Shown: in pieces, positions 1 to 6,688 of the stretch
Position numbering within the stretch: position 1 is the stretch's first letter
Layout: each line of letters opens with the position of its first letter
IMG/VR virus record: IMGVR_UViG_3300050821_003463
Span: 30,544 to 94,543 of that record
From: a virus
Length of the DNA: 64,000 nt
Reading direction: 5' to 3' (one strand)
Translations under genes and position numbers: made by a program
The notes under the pieces: generated by a model
Told to the model about the DNA's origin: nothing
Database searches by the model: none
Seen by the model: only the letters and a program-made list of their open reading frames with translations

Positions 1-85
1 TTTCGCCGCCCGGGTCTGACGGATCGTTCACGTAGCCGCCCTCGTGCCGCAGGACGGTCGGAATTGCCAACTCAAACATTGCCAT
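1..85 (-). CDS. GH108-family endolysin, N-terminus only (runs off window)
   Basis: This is the first 28 codons of a peptidoglycan hydrolase; the rest lies outside the window. The readable start carries an EGGYVNDPSDPGGE stretch, the N-terminal hallmark of glycosyl hydrolase family 108 (secretion activator/ZliS-like lysozymes), in which the Glu of EGG is the expected catalytic acid. The ATG at 85 follows a GGAGG ribosome site by 8 bases. Genes just upstream in the same direction encode a membrane peptide and a lipoprotein, which fits a lysis operon. The family call rests on the short N-terminal motif. Confidence 0.8.
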   Translation of the reverse strand, partial: MAMFELAIPTVLRHEGGYVNDPSDPGGE

Positions 86-232
86 AGTAAAACCTCCAGG
101 TCTTCGCTCTCCAACCCCACCCTTCGCGCATACCGCTGCTTCGACGCCATTTCCAGGGGATGACCACTGTCAGTGCCCACGAAGGAACAGGGTCCTGCAA
201 ACGCGAGCAGTGCTCGATCTCTATACCGATTC

Positions 233-445
233 TCATACGCCCTCATTCGTGAAACCGACGGCGCTCCCGCGCACGGTGACGAGGTAAGTGTGCCATTGGA
301 TTCGCTCGTCGTACGCATAGGGTTTGACTTCAATATCCTCGACAGGCTCTTTGAGATGAACAGCCAATGCGTGCTTCGTATCGTCGAGCCTGACCGCTTT
401 ACCCATCGCTTCAACTAACCCACCGCATGCCGGTCTGTATTTCAT
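233..445 (-). CDS. hypothetical 70-aa protein in lysis operon
   Basis: I do not recognise this small soluble protein. Its start overlaps the stop of the upstream gene as ATGA, so translation is probably coupled. The 147 bases between its stop and the endolysin start hold no credible ORF on either strand. Confidence 0.6.
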   Translation of the reverse strand: MKYRPACGGLVEAMGKAVRLDDTKHALAVHLKEPVEDIEVKPYAYDERIQWHTYLVTVRGSAVGFTNEGV

Positions 446-864
446 CGCATTCGCTCTTTCTTAAGGACTACTGTGTCCACCCGCACGAGATTGTGGCATC
501 CGACACCCTGCACGTTGTGGTGCGAGACTCGCTCGTAAGTCAAGAGAAACGGCTCCTTGACTCCCTCGAACTTGTCGGTCGGATACCCACAGAACAGGAT
601 GGACTCATCATACAGCATGTAGGTCCCAACGGGTTTCAGTCTGAGGTTCAGATTGCCGTCGATCTCATCCACCGCGTTTCCGTTGGTCGAGAGACTGGCT
701 GCGAGGTACATCAGCGGGTTCGACTTGTAGGAGATGGTGCCCAGGGAGTTCTCACGGCTGGACGTGGTTGAGCAGTGCCCGAACTGAGATAGAAGAAGGA
801 CTCCTGTGATCAGAGTGCCCCACACCAAAGCCTCAACCAGCGCGTTCAGAGTTTTATTTGTCAT
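442..864 (-). CDS. membrane-anchored hypothetical protein, 140 aa
   Basis: The chosen start at 864 gives an N-terminal hydrophobic segment at residues 9-27 followed by a polar extracytoplasmic-looking domain with scattered cysteines, suggesting a signal anchor or signal peptide. A longer in-frame start at 975 would add a serine-rich stretch that reads like the shadow of the upstream gene. Its place between the holin-like peptide and the endolysin suggests a lysis accessory or spanin-like role, which is inference only. Confidence 0.6.
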   Translation of the reverse strand: MTNKTLNALVEALVWGTLITGVLLLSQFGHCSTTSSRENSLGTISYKSNPLMYLAASLSTNGNAVDEIDGNLNLRLKPVGTYMLYDESILFCGYPTDKFEGVKEPFLLTYERVSHHNVQGVGCHNLVRVDTVVLKKERMR

Positions 865-997
865 GCCGCTTTGCCTCTTTCTGAGTGAGATCGAGCACTT
901 CGTCCTCAATGCGATCTTCGCGCCAGAGGATGTAGAGGGAGAGGAAGAGTCCGAGGATCGACGCCACGGACCCAACCGTACTAAGAACCGCTGTCAT
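854..997 (-). CDS. small one-helix membrane protein, possible holin
   Basis: The 47-residue product has one hydrophobic helix at about residues 5-24 and a highly charged C-terminal tail of alternating acidic and basic residues. This is the size and layout of small type II/III holins or of i-spanin-like peptides. It overlaps the genes on both sides and lies in the endolysin operon. The start at 997 was preferred because the longer frame encodes an arginine-rich stretch without a membrane topology. Confidence 0.6.
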   Translation of the reverse strand: MTAVLSTVGSVASILGLFLSLYILWREDRIEDEVLDLTQKEAKRHDK

Positions 998-1250
998 CGC
1001 CAGAAACCACGAGATGCTCGACGCATCCCTTTCCGCAAGAGCGATCCCACGACGTCTGGATTTGCACCCCGCAGTGCGTGTAGTAGATGTTCTCGTCCGC
1101 ATCTACGAATCGGTAGACGCGGCACCCTTCGTTCTCGAAGAGAAAGTCGACTTTGAAGTTCGAGTTGCTGGTTGGCACGGTCTTTAGCGGAGCGGAGTCA
1201 CAACCCAGCAAGCCGGTCAGCAGAACTGGGATTAAAAATAGAGTTTTCAT
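981..1250 (-). CDS. small lipoprotein, DUF4884-like
   Basis: The 89-residue protein begins with a textbook lipoprotein signal, a Lys-led hydrophobic stretch ending in LLGC with Cys17 as the lipidation site. The mature part contains LFENEGCRVYRFVD and a YYTHC segment that resemble DUF4884, a family of small phage and bacterial secreted proteins with no assigned function. In a lysis operon an outer-membrane lipoprotein could act as an o-spanin, but the proline-rich linker of Rz1 is missing. Confidence 0.7.
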   Translation of the reverse strand: MKTLFLIPVLLTGLLGCDSAPLKTVPTSNSNFKVDFLFENEGCRVYRFVDADENIYYTHCGVQIQTSWDRSCGKGCVEHLVVSGDDSGS

Positions 1251-1525
1251 CGCCCCTCCAGACTGGTTTCAAGGATGCGCAATTCTTCGCTGTTGCTGAG
1301 CACGGGTTCGAATTCACTGGTTGCTTCCAGCAGAGTCTCCCCGAACATCGGACCCATGAGGTCATCAACAGCCCGTGCTGAGTCACGGTAGTAATTTCCC
1401 TTGATCTTCGGGTTGACATACTTCGCCTCGTACCTCTCGCGCAGCGCGCGGAGCGACTTCAACCCATCGCTTTCTTCATCAACCTCGATCAGCCGTTCGA
1501 GCGGGAAATTACGAAGCTGGTTCAT
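1247..1525 (-). CDS. hypothetical protein, 92 aa
   Basis: I do not recognise this charged, probably helical cytoplasmic protein. Its stop overlaps the lipoprotein start as ATGA and its start overlaps the upstream gene by 17 bases, so it belongs to the same operon. Confidence 0.6.
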   Translation of the reverse strand: MNQLRNFPLERLIEVDEESDGLKSLRALRERYEAKYVNPKIKGNYYRDSARAVDDLMGPMFGETLLEATSEFEPVLSNSEELRILETSLEGR

Positions 1526-1772
1526 TGGTGACCTCCACGTTGCGGACGTTGCGCGTGCATTTGCACGACTTGGAACATCCAGAGCAGCGCCACGAGCCGA
1601 GTGAGCCCTCAGCCTCTGGATGCGCTCCCAGGTGAGCCTGGGTCAGTTTGTTCGCTGCGACGCAAGGCGTCTTCTTCGCTACCGTGTTGCAGCAAACCGA
1701 GAAGTACGCAAACTTGGCATCTGCCAAGGGATCGCGCACAGGAACAGGCTTCGACTTGAACGGCTTTTTCAT
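1509..1772 (-). CDS. cysteine-rich putative zinc protein, 87 aa
   Basis: Cysteines occur as CC near residue 27, C at about 37, then a CSGCSKSCKC cluster near residue 64, compatible with a zinc ribbon or knuckle. A GGAG site lies just upstream of the ATG. It is the first clear gene of the lysis-side operon. Function is unknown. Confidence 0.6.
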   Translation of the reverse strand: MKKPFKSKPVPVRDPLADAKFAYFSVCCNTVAKKTPCVAANKLTQAHLGAHPEAEGSLGSWRCSGCSKSCKCTRNVRNVEVTNEPAS

Positions 1773-2079
1773 AGTGTCTCCTCAAAAAATCTGGGTGTTA
1801 GAAACTGCTCTCTACCGCCCCTCCGCGACGAGGATTGGTGAAGGTGTTCGCGTTACCTCCGACCCTGCGTGAGAGCCGAGAGCAGTCACTAACGACCAGA
1901 AATTACATGCGTGTTATGTGGTTTCAACGCATGGAACAGGGTAAGTCAGAACTCGAACCGCGTTTTTATTACGCGATTGCCTGCTTCTCAAACCCACCCC
2001 TGCTTCGAATTCTATTTACCCTTGGGCTCTTGATCCTTCTCAAAACCCCATAAAGTCGGTCATAGGTTCCTCCAAAGAT
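1773..2079. other. gene-poor gap with hairpins and a 7-codon ORF
   Basis: No convincing gene is visible. On the minus strand a strong GGAGGA site precedes ATG at 2063, but the frame closes after seven codons (MTDFMGF). A GGGTAA/TTACCC pair (1939-1944 with 2016-2021) encloses a perfect 5-bp stem with a 7-base loop at 1959-1975. The layout recalls a tRNA, but the D and T arms do not form. Confidence 0.4.
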
Positions 2080-2268
2080 TTAGTGGGCGAGTGAGCCGTC
2101 CTCGCCCCAGGGCACAGCAGCATTATGACCGTGTTCGGCGGGGGCTACCCGCTTCTCCGTGTTCTGCGGTATCTGCCTATCAATTAGGTGCCCAAAATCA
2201 AACTTAACACCGGGAGATTCGAACTCCGGTTCGGAGGGATGACTGGGAGTGACGTCCCACTTTTGCAT
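2080..2268 (-). CDS. possible small protein, 62 aa
   Basis: The frame from ATG 2268 has a natural-looking mixed composition, rich in Pro, Glu and His, but its ribosome site is poor: GGAG touches the ATG and AGGTGAG lies 13 bases away. The frame stays open to 2370 with a less protein-like N-terminus. A hairpin GGGCGAG/CTCGCCC (2085-2107) overlaps its 3' end. It could be a real small gene or an open stretch in a structured spacer. Confidence 0.35.
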   Translation of the reverse strand: MQKWDVTPSHPSEPEFESPGVKFDFGHLIDRQIPQNTEKRVAPAEHGHNAAVPWGEDGSLAH

Positions 2269-2331
2269 CTCCGAACTACGCTCACCTACGTTTAAGCCTC
2301 TCACGCACAGTGCCAAGATCAAGAAAGTACC

Positions 2332-2394
2332 GGGAGAGGTACGGCGAAAAGGTCGGGGGATCGTGCCCAAGTCGACCTTGGCTAATCCTCTCCC
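2332..2394 (-). other. nested inverted repeats downstream of recA (possible structured RNA)
   Basis: GGGAGAGG (2332-2339) pairs perfectly with CCTCTCCC (2387-2394), and inside it AAGGTCG (2349-2355) pairs with CGACCTT (2373-2379). The element lies 77 bases after the recA stop and upstream of the possible gene at 2268. It has no U-tract, so a leader or processing element is as likely as a terminator. Confidence 0.45.
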
Positions 2395-2470
2395 TTCAAG
2401 TGGCTGACGTAGGGTCTAGAATGCGCTTCGTCTCCACCGGATGTTAAGAGCAGAAACTTCCTGCATTTCG

Positions 2471-3643
2471 CTAAATGGCTTCCAGGGCAGCGGCAACTTG
2501 TTCATCGTTCAACCTCTCCGTCGTTATCTTCTCGGCTTCTGATTTAATAGTATCGAAGAGAGGTTCCTGTGTCAAGTCCAATCTTCGATAATTTTCGTTC
2601 TTGAAACCGTACCAGCCTTTCGGAACTCCGTTGCCCGTTCCTGCCTTGACGTCTTCCTTCGTCTGGTCGCCTTCGATCACCGCGCCGATTTTGATCGCGT
2701 ACGCAACGACATCGCTCTTGAGATCGAACCCAGTCTCGTACAGCAGGTTGACTATCGTCTCGCGGAACGGAGGACCCACTTTGTTCTTCACGTTTTTGAT
2801 CCGCATCTTATGCCCGATGTGGACTGCCTGATCATCTCTGATCTCGCCCCCATCTGTCTTCGACAACCGACGCACTTCCAGTCGTACAGATGACCAGAAC
2901 TTCAGCGCGCGCCCACCAGTAGTGACTTCCGGATTTCCGAACGTCACGCCGATCTTCTCGCGCACCTGATTGATGAAGATCACCAGGACTCCTGCCCTGT
3001 GCGCCTTCGCTACGATCTTACGCATCGCCTGGGACATTAGCCGCGCGTGCAGACCCATGTGACTATCGCCCATGTCGCCTTCGAGTTCGGCTTTAGGAAC
3101 GAGAGCCGAGACAGAGTCAACGACGATGATGCGAAACGCTCGCGTGTCGATCAAGCCATCGAGAACTTCCAATGCCTGCTCGCCGTAATCCGGCTGGCTG
3201 ATCAGCAAGTTGTCGACGTCAACACCCAGCTTCTTCGCATAGTTCGGATCGAGTGCGTGCTCTGCGTCAATGAATGCTGCGAAGCCGCCCGCGCGCTGCG
3301 CCATCGCGATGAAGTGCAGGCTGAGCGTGGTCTTACCGGATGATTCCGGTCCATAGATTTCAACTACGCGACCATCCGGTAGACCGCCGCAAGACATTAA
3401 AATCTCGTCAAACGTTGGCATGCCTGAAGCAAGGCAAGGTAGACGGACTCCCGTCTTCTTGCCCAGCTTCTGGATGAGTTGCGTCTCGTACTCGGCGTTG
3501 AACGAGCGGATGACACCGTCAATCGCCTTTAGCTTATCAGCCTTCGAGAGTTCCGGCAGCTTGACTAACTTCTCCGCTTTCTTCGACGGGGGTGCCGTCA
3601 CCGAGGACTCCTGGTTGGGACTGACCTTGACCTGTAGAGACAT
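2471..3643 (-). CDS. recA: RecA recombinase
   Basis: This 390-residue protein is a bacterial-type RecA that pairs homologous DNA in an ATP-dependent filament. The Walker A motif GPESSGKTT is at residues 98-106, the Walker B region FRIIVVDSVSAL near 170-181, and the DNA-binding loop region follows with MSQAMRKI and a VTTGGRALKF segment. The N-terminal 35 residues are an extra polar extension, and the C-terminal acidic tail of cellular RecA is short. Its start lies 107 bases inside the upstream gene, an unusually long overlap. A phage RecA supports recombination-dependent replication and repair. Confidence 0.95.
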   Translation of the reverse strand: MSLQVKVSPNQESSVTAPPSKKAEKLVKLPELSKADKLKAIDGVIRSFNAEYETQLIQKLGKKTGVRLPCLASGMPTFDEILMSCGGLPDGRVVEIYGPESSGKTTLSLHFIAMAQRAGGFAAFIDAEHALDPNYAKKLGVDVDNLLISQPDYGEQALEVLDGLIDTRAFRIIVVDSVSALVPKAELEGDMGDSHMGLHARLMSQAMRKIVAKAHRAGVLVIFINQVREKIGVTFGNPEVTTGGRALKFWSSVRLEVRRLSKTDGGEIRDDQAVHIGHKMRIKNVKNKVGPPFRETIVNLLYETGFDLKSDVVAYAIKIGAVIEGDQTKEDVKAGTGNGVPKGWYGFKNENYRRLDLTQEPLFDTIKSEAEKITTERLNDEQVAAALEAI

Positions 3644-4052
3644 TTGCCTGCTCCTGTGCTTTCAGTGCCGCCTCTTCCTTCGCCAGTCGAATGTAGGTCG
3701 ACATGAAACGAAAGAACATAGTAGCGTACTTCTTCCCGCGCATCGCGATGAGCGGCTGCTTGCCCTGCGTGCGATAGAACTGGTCGGTCGTCTCGACCAA
3801 CTGTGGGTGATGCAAGAACCACTGCCACCAGCAGTTCTCACAATTGGTTCGCGGCTCTGTGATCATATCGAGCCTATGCCCGCACTGTTCGAGCAGGACG
3901 TGCTTGACCGTGAAGTAGTGACCGCGCATCTGGCGCAGTAACTTCTCCGTCATTACGGGCGGTTTGCCGTCCGGTCCTGGACGAAGCTCGGGCGGGAGCC
4001 GCTGTAGTTCTTCGGCTGTGAGCCCCGGTTGTTCAGTTATTGGTTCTGACAT
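3537..4052 (-). CDS. hypothetical protein with zinc-like cysteines, 171 aa
   Basis: The N-terminal third is proline-rich, the centre has a C-x(13)-C-x2-C pattern near residues 57-74 followed by a Trp/His-rich segment, and the C-terminus is a Gln/Gly/Glu-rich tail. The tail lies over the start of recA in another frame. An AGGAGG site sits 5 bases before the ATG. I do not recognise the family. Confidence 0.7.
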   Translation of the reverse strand: MSEPITEQPGLTAEELQRLPPELRPGPDGKPPVMTEKLLRQMRGHYFTVKHVLLEQCGHRLDMITEPRTNCENCWWQWFLHHPQLVETTDQFYRTQGKQPLIAMRGKKYATMFFRFMSTYIRLAKEEAALKAQEQANVSTGQGQSQPGVLGDGTPVEESGEVSQAAGTLEG

Positions 4053-4579
4053 TTAATCCTCCTGAACCACGAAGTCATGTTATACCACTCGTCGTACGTG
4101 AAGTCCTCCCGCTTGCTTAGATTACACCTAGGACAGCAGGCAACACAGTTTTCGTAGGAATACCCGAGCGCTGAATTTTTGCGATCTAAGTTATACCGCT
4201 GTTTTGAACGAGTGCTTCCGCCATGTTGGTGCGGTTCCCACACAAGCTGTGCTAAGCAGTAGTGACATTGAGGGTGACGCGTGAAACGTAGAAACTCTTC
4301 GTAGGTCAAAGTATTCTCTCGTTTCAACCGTGTAGCCCAATAGCACAATGCCTTGTATAGCCATTCATAAGGGCGAAGGGTACGTCGAGTGTGACAGGCG
4401 TCGCAGCCTTGATGCGCGTTGTCATTTGCAAGGCTGCGCTTGAGGTTTTCTCCTGTTCGCAAAAAGATATTTCCACAAGCGCATTTGCAATCCCACAAGC
4501 TGCGTCCTGCTTTGTTAGTACCGTTTCGTTGAAGGACGATGACTTGTCCTATCTGACGTCCGATTAGATCGAGGGTCAT
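4037..4579 (-). CDS. HNH homing endonuclease, freestanding
   Basis: The 180-residue protein carries two zinc-type pairs, CKCACG near residue 32 and CDAC near 59, and a C-terminal HNH-like core with CHYC near residue 105, YNLDRKNSALGYSYENC near 130-146 and CCPRCN near 149-154. This is the layout of phage HNH endonucleases that cut DNA and promote their own spread. It overlaps the genes on both sides, and the upstream gene's C-terminal tail over this start looks like frame-shifted filler, as expected after insertion into an operon. Confidence 0.8.
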   Translation of the reverse strand: MTLDLIGRQIGQVIVLQRNGTNKAGRSLWDCKCACGNIFLRTGENLKRSLANDNAHQGCDACHTRRTLRPYEWLYKALCYWATRLKRENTLTYEEFLRFTRHPQCHYCLAQLVWEPHQHGGSTRSKQRYNLDRKNSALGYSYENCVACCPRCNLSKREDFTYDEWYNMTSWFRRIKCQNQ

Positions 4580-4946
4580 GTTGAGTCTTTCGTCGAAACT
4601 GATCTTTCGCGACCAGATTTTTTGTCGCTTGGTAGAATTCCGCTTTCAATGTCCGCCATCTTCCCTCGGACATCCATCCCGGCTTCGTTACCGCGCGATC
4701 AATGCGAGCCGCCGCGACCCCGTACTTCTGGAGCACCTGGAACTTCTGCTCGCTCGTGGGCTCGCCGTTAGGTCCGAGTTCGTACGCGACCTGTCGTCGT
4801 ACGGCTAGGTCTACCGTCGCCGCTGTTACTCTCTTGCGTTTGAACGTAGGACGCTCTCGCTTCTCCCGTTTCTGCGCCAGCTCCTCCGGACTGTGTGGAC
4901 AGACCTTGCAGTCCAGCCAGCTTCCGTTGTGAATCCGTGTTCCCAT
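4515..4946 (-). CDS. hypothetical basic protein, 143 aa
   Basis: The second ATG (4946) is preferred to 4958 because AGG lies 6 bases ahead of it. The protein has a CxxC (CKVC) near residue 13, a long Lys/Arg-rich segment and a helical middle. The last 25 residues, over the HNH gene start, are low-complexity Arg/Ser/Thr. The N-terminal part overlaps the upstream gene by 179 bases. Function is unknown. Confidence 0.65.
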   Translation of the reverse strand: MGTRIHNGSWLDCKVCPHSPEELAQKREKRERPTFKRKRVTAATVDLAVRRQVAYELGPNGEPTSEQKFQVLQKYGVAAARIDRAVTKPGWMSEGRWRTLKAEFYQATKNLVAKDQFRRKTQHDPRSNRTSDRTSHRPSTKRY

Positions 4947-5340
4947 CTGTTGCCTCATTCTTGCTGCTTTGATTTGACTCCAAAAACTCTATGTGACTCC
5001 TGAACGATGCGATGCGGTCTACCAGATAAGAGAGGTGATATGCAACCATCTCGTTATCCAGCTCCGCGCCCGCCCACTCGAACATGCGGAACACCGCGTG
5101 CCACGCCTCGTGCGCTATGATGCCCTCGCTATTGTCCAGCTTGAAGAAGAGGTGACCGTGCCCGCCTACTGCTACAGAAGACAGCGCCGCCGCGCCCTCT
5201 GCCGCCCCCTCCGTTCCGTATCGCGCCTTACGCGAGCGGGCGATGCTGTCAGTAAATATGACGTGGACAAAGTAATTTGAGAGGACGGGGAACTTCACGA
5301 TGTGCTCGTAATCTCCCCACTTCGTCAGTTTGATCTTCAT
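4768..5340 (-). CDS. putative zincin-like metallopeptidase, 190 aa
   Basis: Residues 75-90 contain IIAHEAWHAVFRMFEW, an HExxH-type motif (HEAWH) in a helix, with further acidic residues in LDNEMVAYHLSYLVD downstream that could supply the third zinc ligand. Similar short proteins occur in phage replication regions. The catalytic domain spans residues 1-120, and the last 65 residues are a polar low-complexity tail lying over the next gene. Peptidase activity is inferred from the motif alone. Confidence 0.6.
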   Translation of the reverse strand: MKIKLTKWGDYEHIVKFPVLSNYFVHVIFTDSIARSRKARYGTEGAAEGAAALSSVAVGGHGHLFFKLDNSEGIIAHEAWHAVFRMFEWAGAELDNEMVAYHLSYLVDRIASFRSHIEFLESNQSSKNEATDGNTDSQRKLAGLQGLSTQSGGAGAETGEARASYVQTQESNSGDGRPSRTTTGRVRTRT

Positions 5341-5741
5341 CAGACCCTCTTGTGCGAAAAGTATGCCGCTGGGGTGAACAGACCGACCTCTATGAACTTC
5401 CCGCCGAGTCGCTGCTCCCAGGAGTGCCGCCGATCTCCAACTAGTCGTTGGGCAAACAGCTCGCGCTCAATTGCGTCGTCACTGTCGAACCAACTGTACG
5501 CTGCCCAGAACCACGGATGATATTTCTTGGCGACCAACTTCTCGACCGTGTTCTCAACGTCAGCTCGGAATTCCGACATGTTAGGTTTCGCGGGGTCCTG
5601 CGCCGTCGCTCCCTTTGAGGCACTCCAGCTTGCTGCGCCGAGTCCGTTGCTGCTTCTCGACCTTCGGTACGCTGCGAGCACTTGATCGAACGCGCTTTTT
5701 TGTTTTGCGTAGTTTGGAGCCTTCTTCTTTTTTTGGTTCAT
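5340..5741 (-). CDS. hypothetical protein, 133 aa
   Basis: A Lys-rich N-terminus leads into a helical segment and a Trp/Phe-rich middle near residues 70-85, then a compact C-terminus. The N-terminal 53 codons overlap the endonuclease VII gene in another frame. No family is recognised. Confidence 0.65.
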   Translation of the reverse strand: MNQKKKKAPNYAKQKSAFDQVLAAYRRSRSSNGLGAASWSASKGATAQDPAKPNMSEFRADVENTVEKLVAKKYHPWFWAAYSWFDSDDAIERELFAQRLVGDRRHSWEQRLGGKFIEVGLFTPAAYFSHKRV

Positions 5742-6096
5742 AGCCCCCTCGTGCTGCGATCTTCTCGTGCCACTCCTTCAGATAGATGAATGCCTTCTCT
5801 GCAGGGATGTTAACTTTTGCCATGAACTCCAGGGCACCTATCGCCCACTTGTTGCATAAGTAGCAAAGCCAGCCTCGGTTGCACTTGCCGCAGAACACTG
5901 CGTTGTTGCCCTTCTTGCCTCGGGGTCGCTTGCAGCATGCGTGGTCGTGATCTTGGTTGAGAATGTACTGTGGGTACGGTCGCCCGCAGATCGCACAGCC
6001 GCCACCCTGGTCCGCGATCTCCTGCAGCTTATCCGCGAGGGTCTTCTTATAGACGCGCCGTAGGCGGGCATCCTGCGCCTTCTCCTTCGTAGTCAT
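5581..6096 (-). CDS. recombination endonuclease VII-like nuclease
   Basis: The 171-residue protein matches the endonuclease VII fold: CAICGRP near residues 34-40, the DHDH catalytic segment near 53-56, then CGKCNRGWLCYLCNKW near 69-84. These cysteines bind zinc and the DHDH histidines and Asp bind the catalytic metal. The family resolves Holliday and other branched DNA, so it pairs naturally with RecA nearby. Its Lys-rich tail overlaps the next gene by 161 bases. Confidence 0.85.
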   Translation of the reverse strand: MTTKEKAQDARLRRVYKKTLADKLQEIADQGGGCAICGRPYPQYILNQDHDHACCKRPRGKKGNNAVFCGKCNRGWLCYLCNKWAIGALEFMAKVNIPAEKAFIYLKEWHEKIAARGGYEPKKEEGSKLRKTKKRVRSSARSVPKVEKQQRTRRSKLECLKGSDGAGPRET

Positions 6097-6500
6097 TAGA
6101 TGCAGCCGCCACTTGGACTGTCACCTTCAAACTCTGCCTTGCGATGTTTATTATAGACCGCACAGGCTATCGAATGTCTGAAGTCGTTCGGCTTCGGGAT
6201 ACACAGGCATTCATACTGGTAACCGACGCGCTGTGTCTCGACGTCGGTGTCTATAGTGTACATGATCGCTTTCACGCACATCGCCGCGAGATGGATCAGC
6301 TCCTTACGCATGTGCGGGCGCGTATCCTTCCCCTTGCGGAGATTGAAGGCGAACACGTCATCCTCATACTCGATGTACTCCTCGCGTATGACACCTAGCG
6401 CCTCATGCACGCTGTGCATCGGGACCGGGAAGAGTTCCATCGTTCGGGCGACCTCAGCCGAAATTTCACTTGTGATCTTTGCTACGCGTGAATCGATCAT
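6096..6500 (-). CDS. MazG-like helical protein, 134 aa
   Basis: The segment EALGVIREEYIEYEDDVF at residues 34-51 and a following helix ELIHLAAMCVKAI recall the acidic EExxE-type helices of all-alpha NTP pyrophosphohydrolases (MazG/DUF550 relatives), which hydrolyse NTPs or dNTPs. The full EExxE…ExxD signature is not complete, so catalytic activity is uncertain. It overlaps its upstream neighbour by ATGA. Confidence 0.5.
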   Translation of the reverse strand: MIDSRVAKITSEISAEVARTMELFPVPMHSVHEALGVIREEYIEYEDDVFAFNLRKGKDTRPHMRKELIHLAAMCVKAIMYTIDTDVETQRVGYQYECLCIPKPNDFRHSIACAVYNKHRKAEFEGDSPSGGCI

Positions 6501-6688
6501 CGGTCCCCCATTGCTTTCGAGATTGCCTTATCAGTGTGCGCCTTTAGCGCATGACGAAACATCTTCGCTACGAATCTTGCGTCTTCCTGATCTCTCTCAA
6601 CTCCGAGATAGAAGGTCTGGTTATTCTGGGTGAGTCGCACTCGATAACTTCCGCGCTGTAACAGAGAAGGTTCGACAATGACTTTCAT
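6497..6688 (-). CDS. hypothetical protein, 63 aa
   Basis: This small basic protein has the beta-strand-like N-terminus seen in small AP2-like DNA-binding domains (RGSYRVRLTQNNQTFYLG), followed by a helix. DNA binding is a guess. It is coupled by overlaps to the helicase upstream and the MazG-like gene downstream. Confidence 0.6.
   Translation of the reverse strand: MKVIVEPSLLQRGSYRVRLTQNNQTFYLGVERDQEDARFVAKMFRHALKAHTDKAISKAMGDR

Noticed and set aside
173-418. Plus-strand frames over the lysis genes and similar antisense frames throughout the minus-strand half
   Set aside because: They mirror coupled minus-strand genes with good ribosome sites and have no starts of their own.
1939-2021. tRNA-like outline: GGGTAA/TTACCC ends with a 5-bp stem and 7-base loop inside
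   Set aside because: The space for the D-arm is too short, no T-stem forms around TTCGAAT, and the base after the anticodon position is a pyrimidine, so it is not called as a tRNA.
2213-2227. T-arm-like GGAG-TTCGAAT-CTCC on the minus strand
   Set aside because: No matching acceptor, D or anticodon arms were found within tRNA distance, and the segment reads as natural codons of the 62-aa frame.
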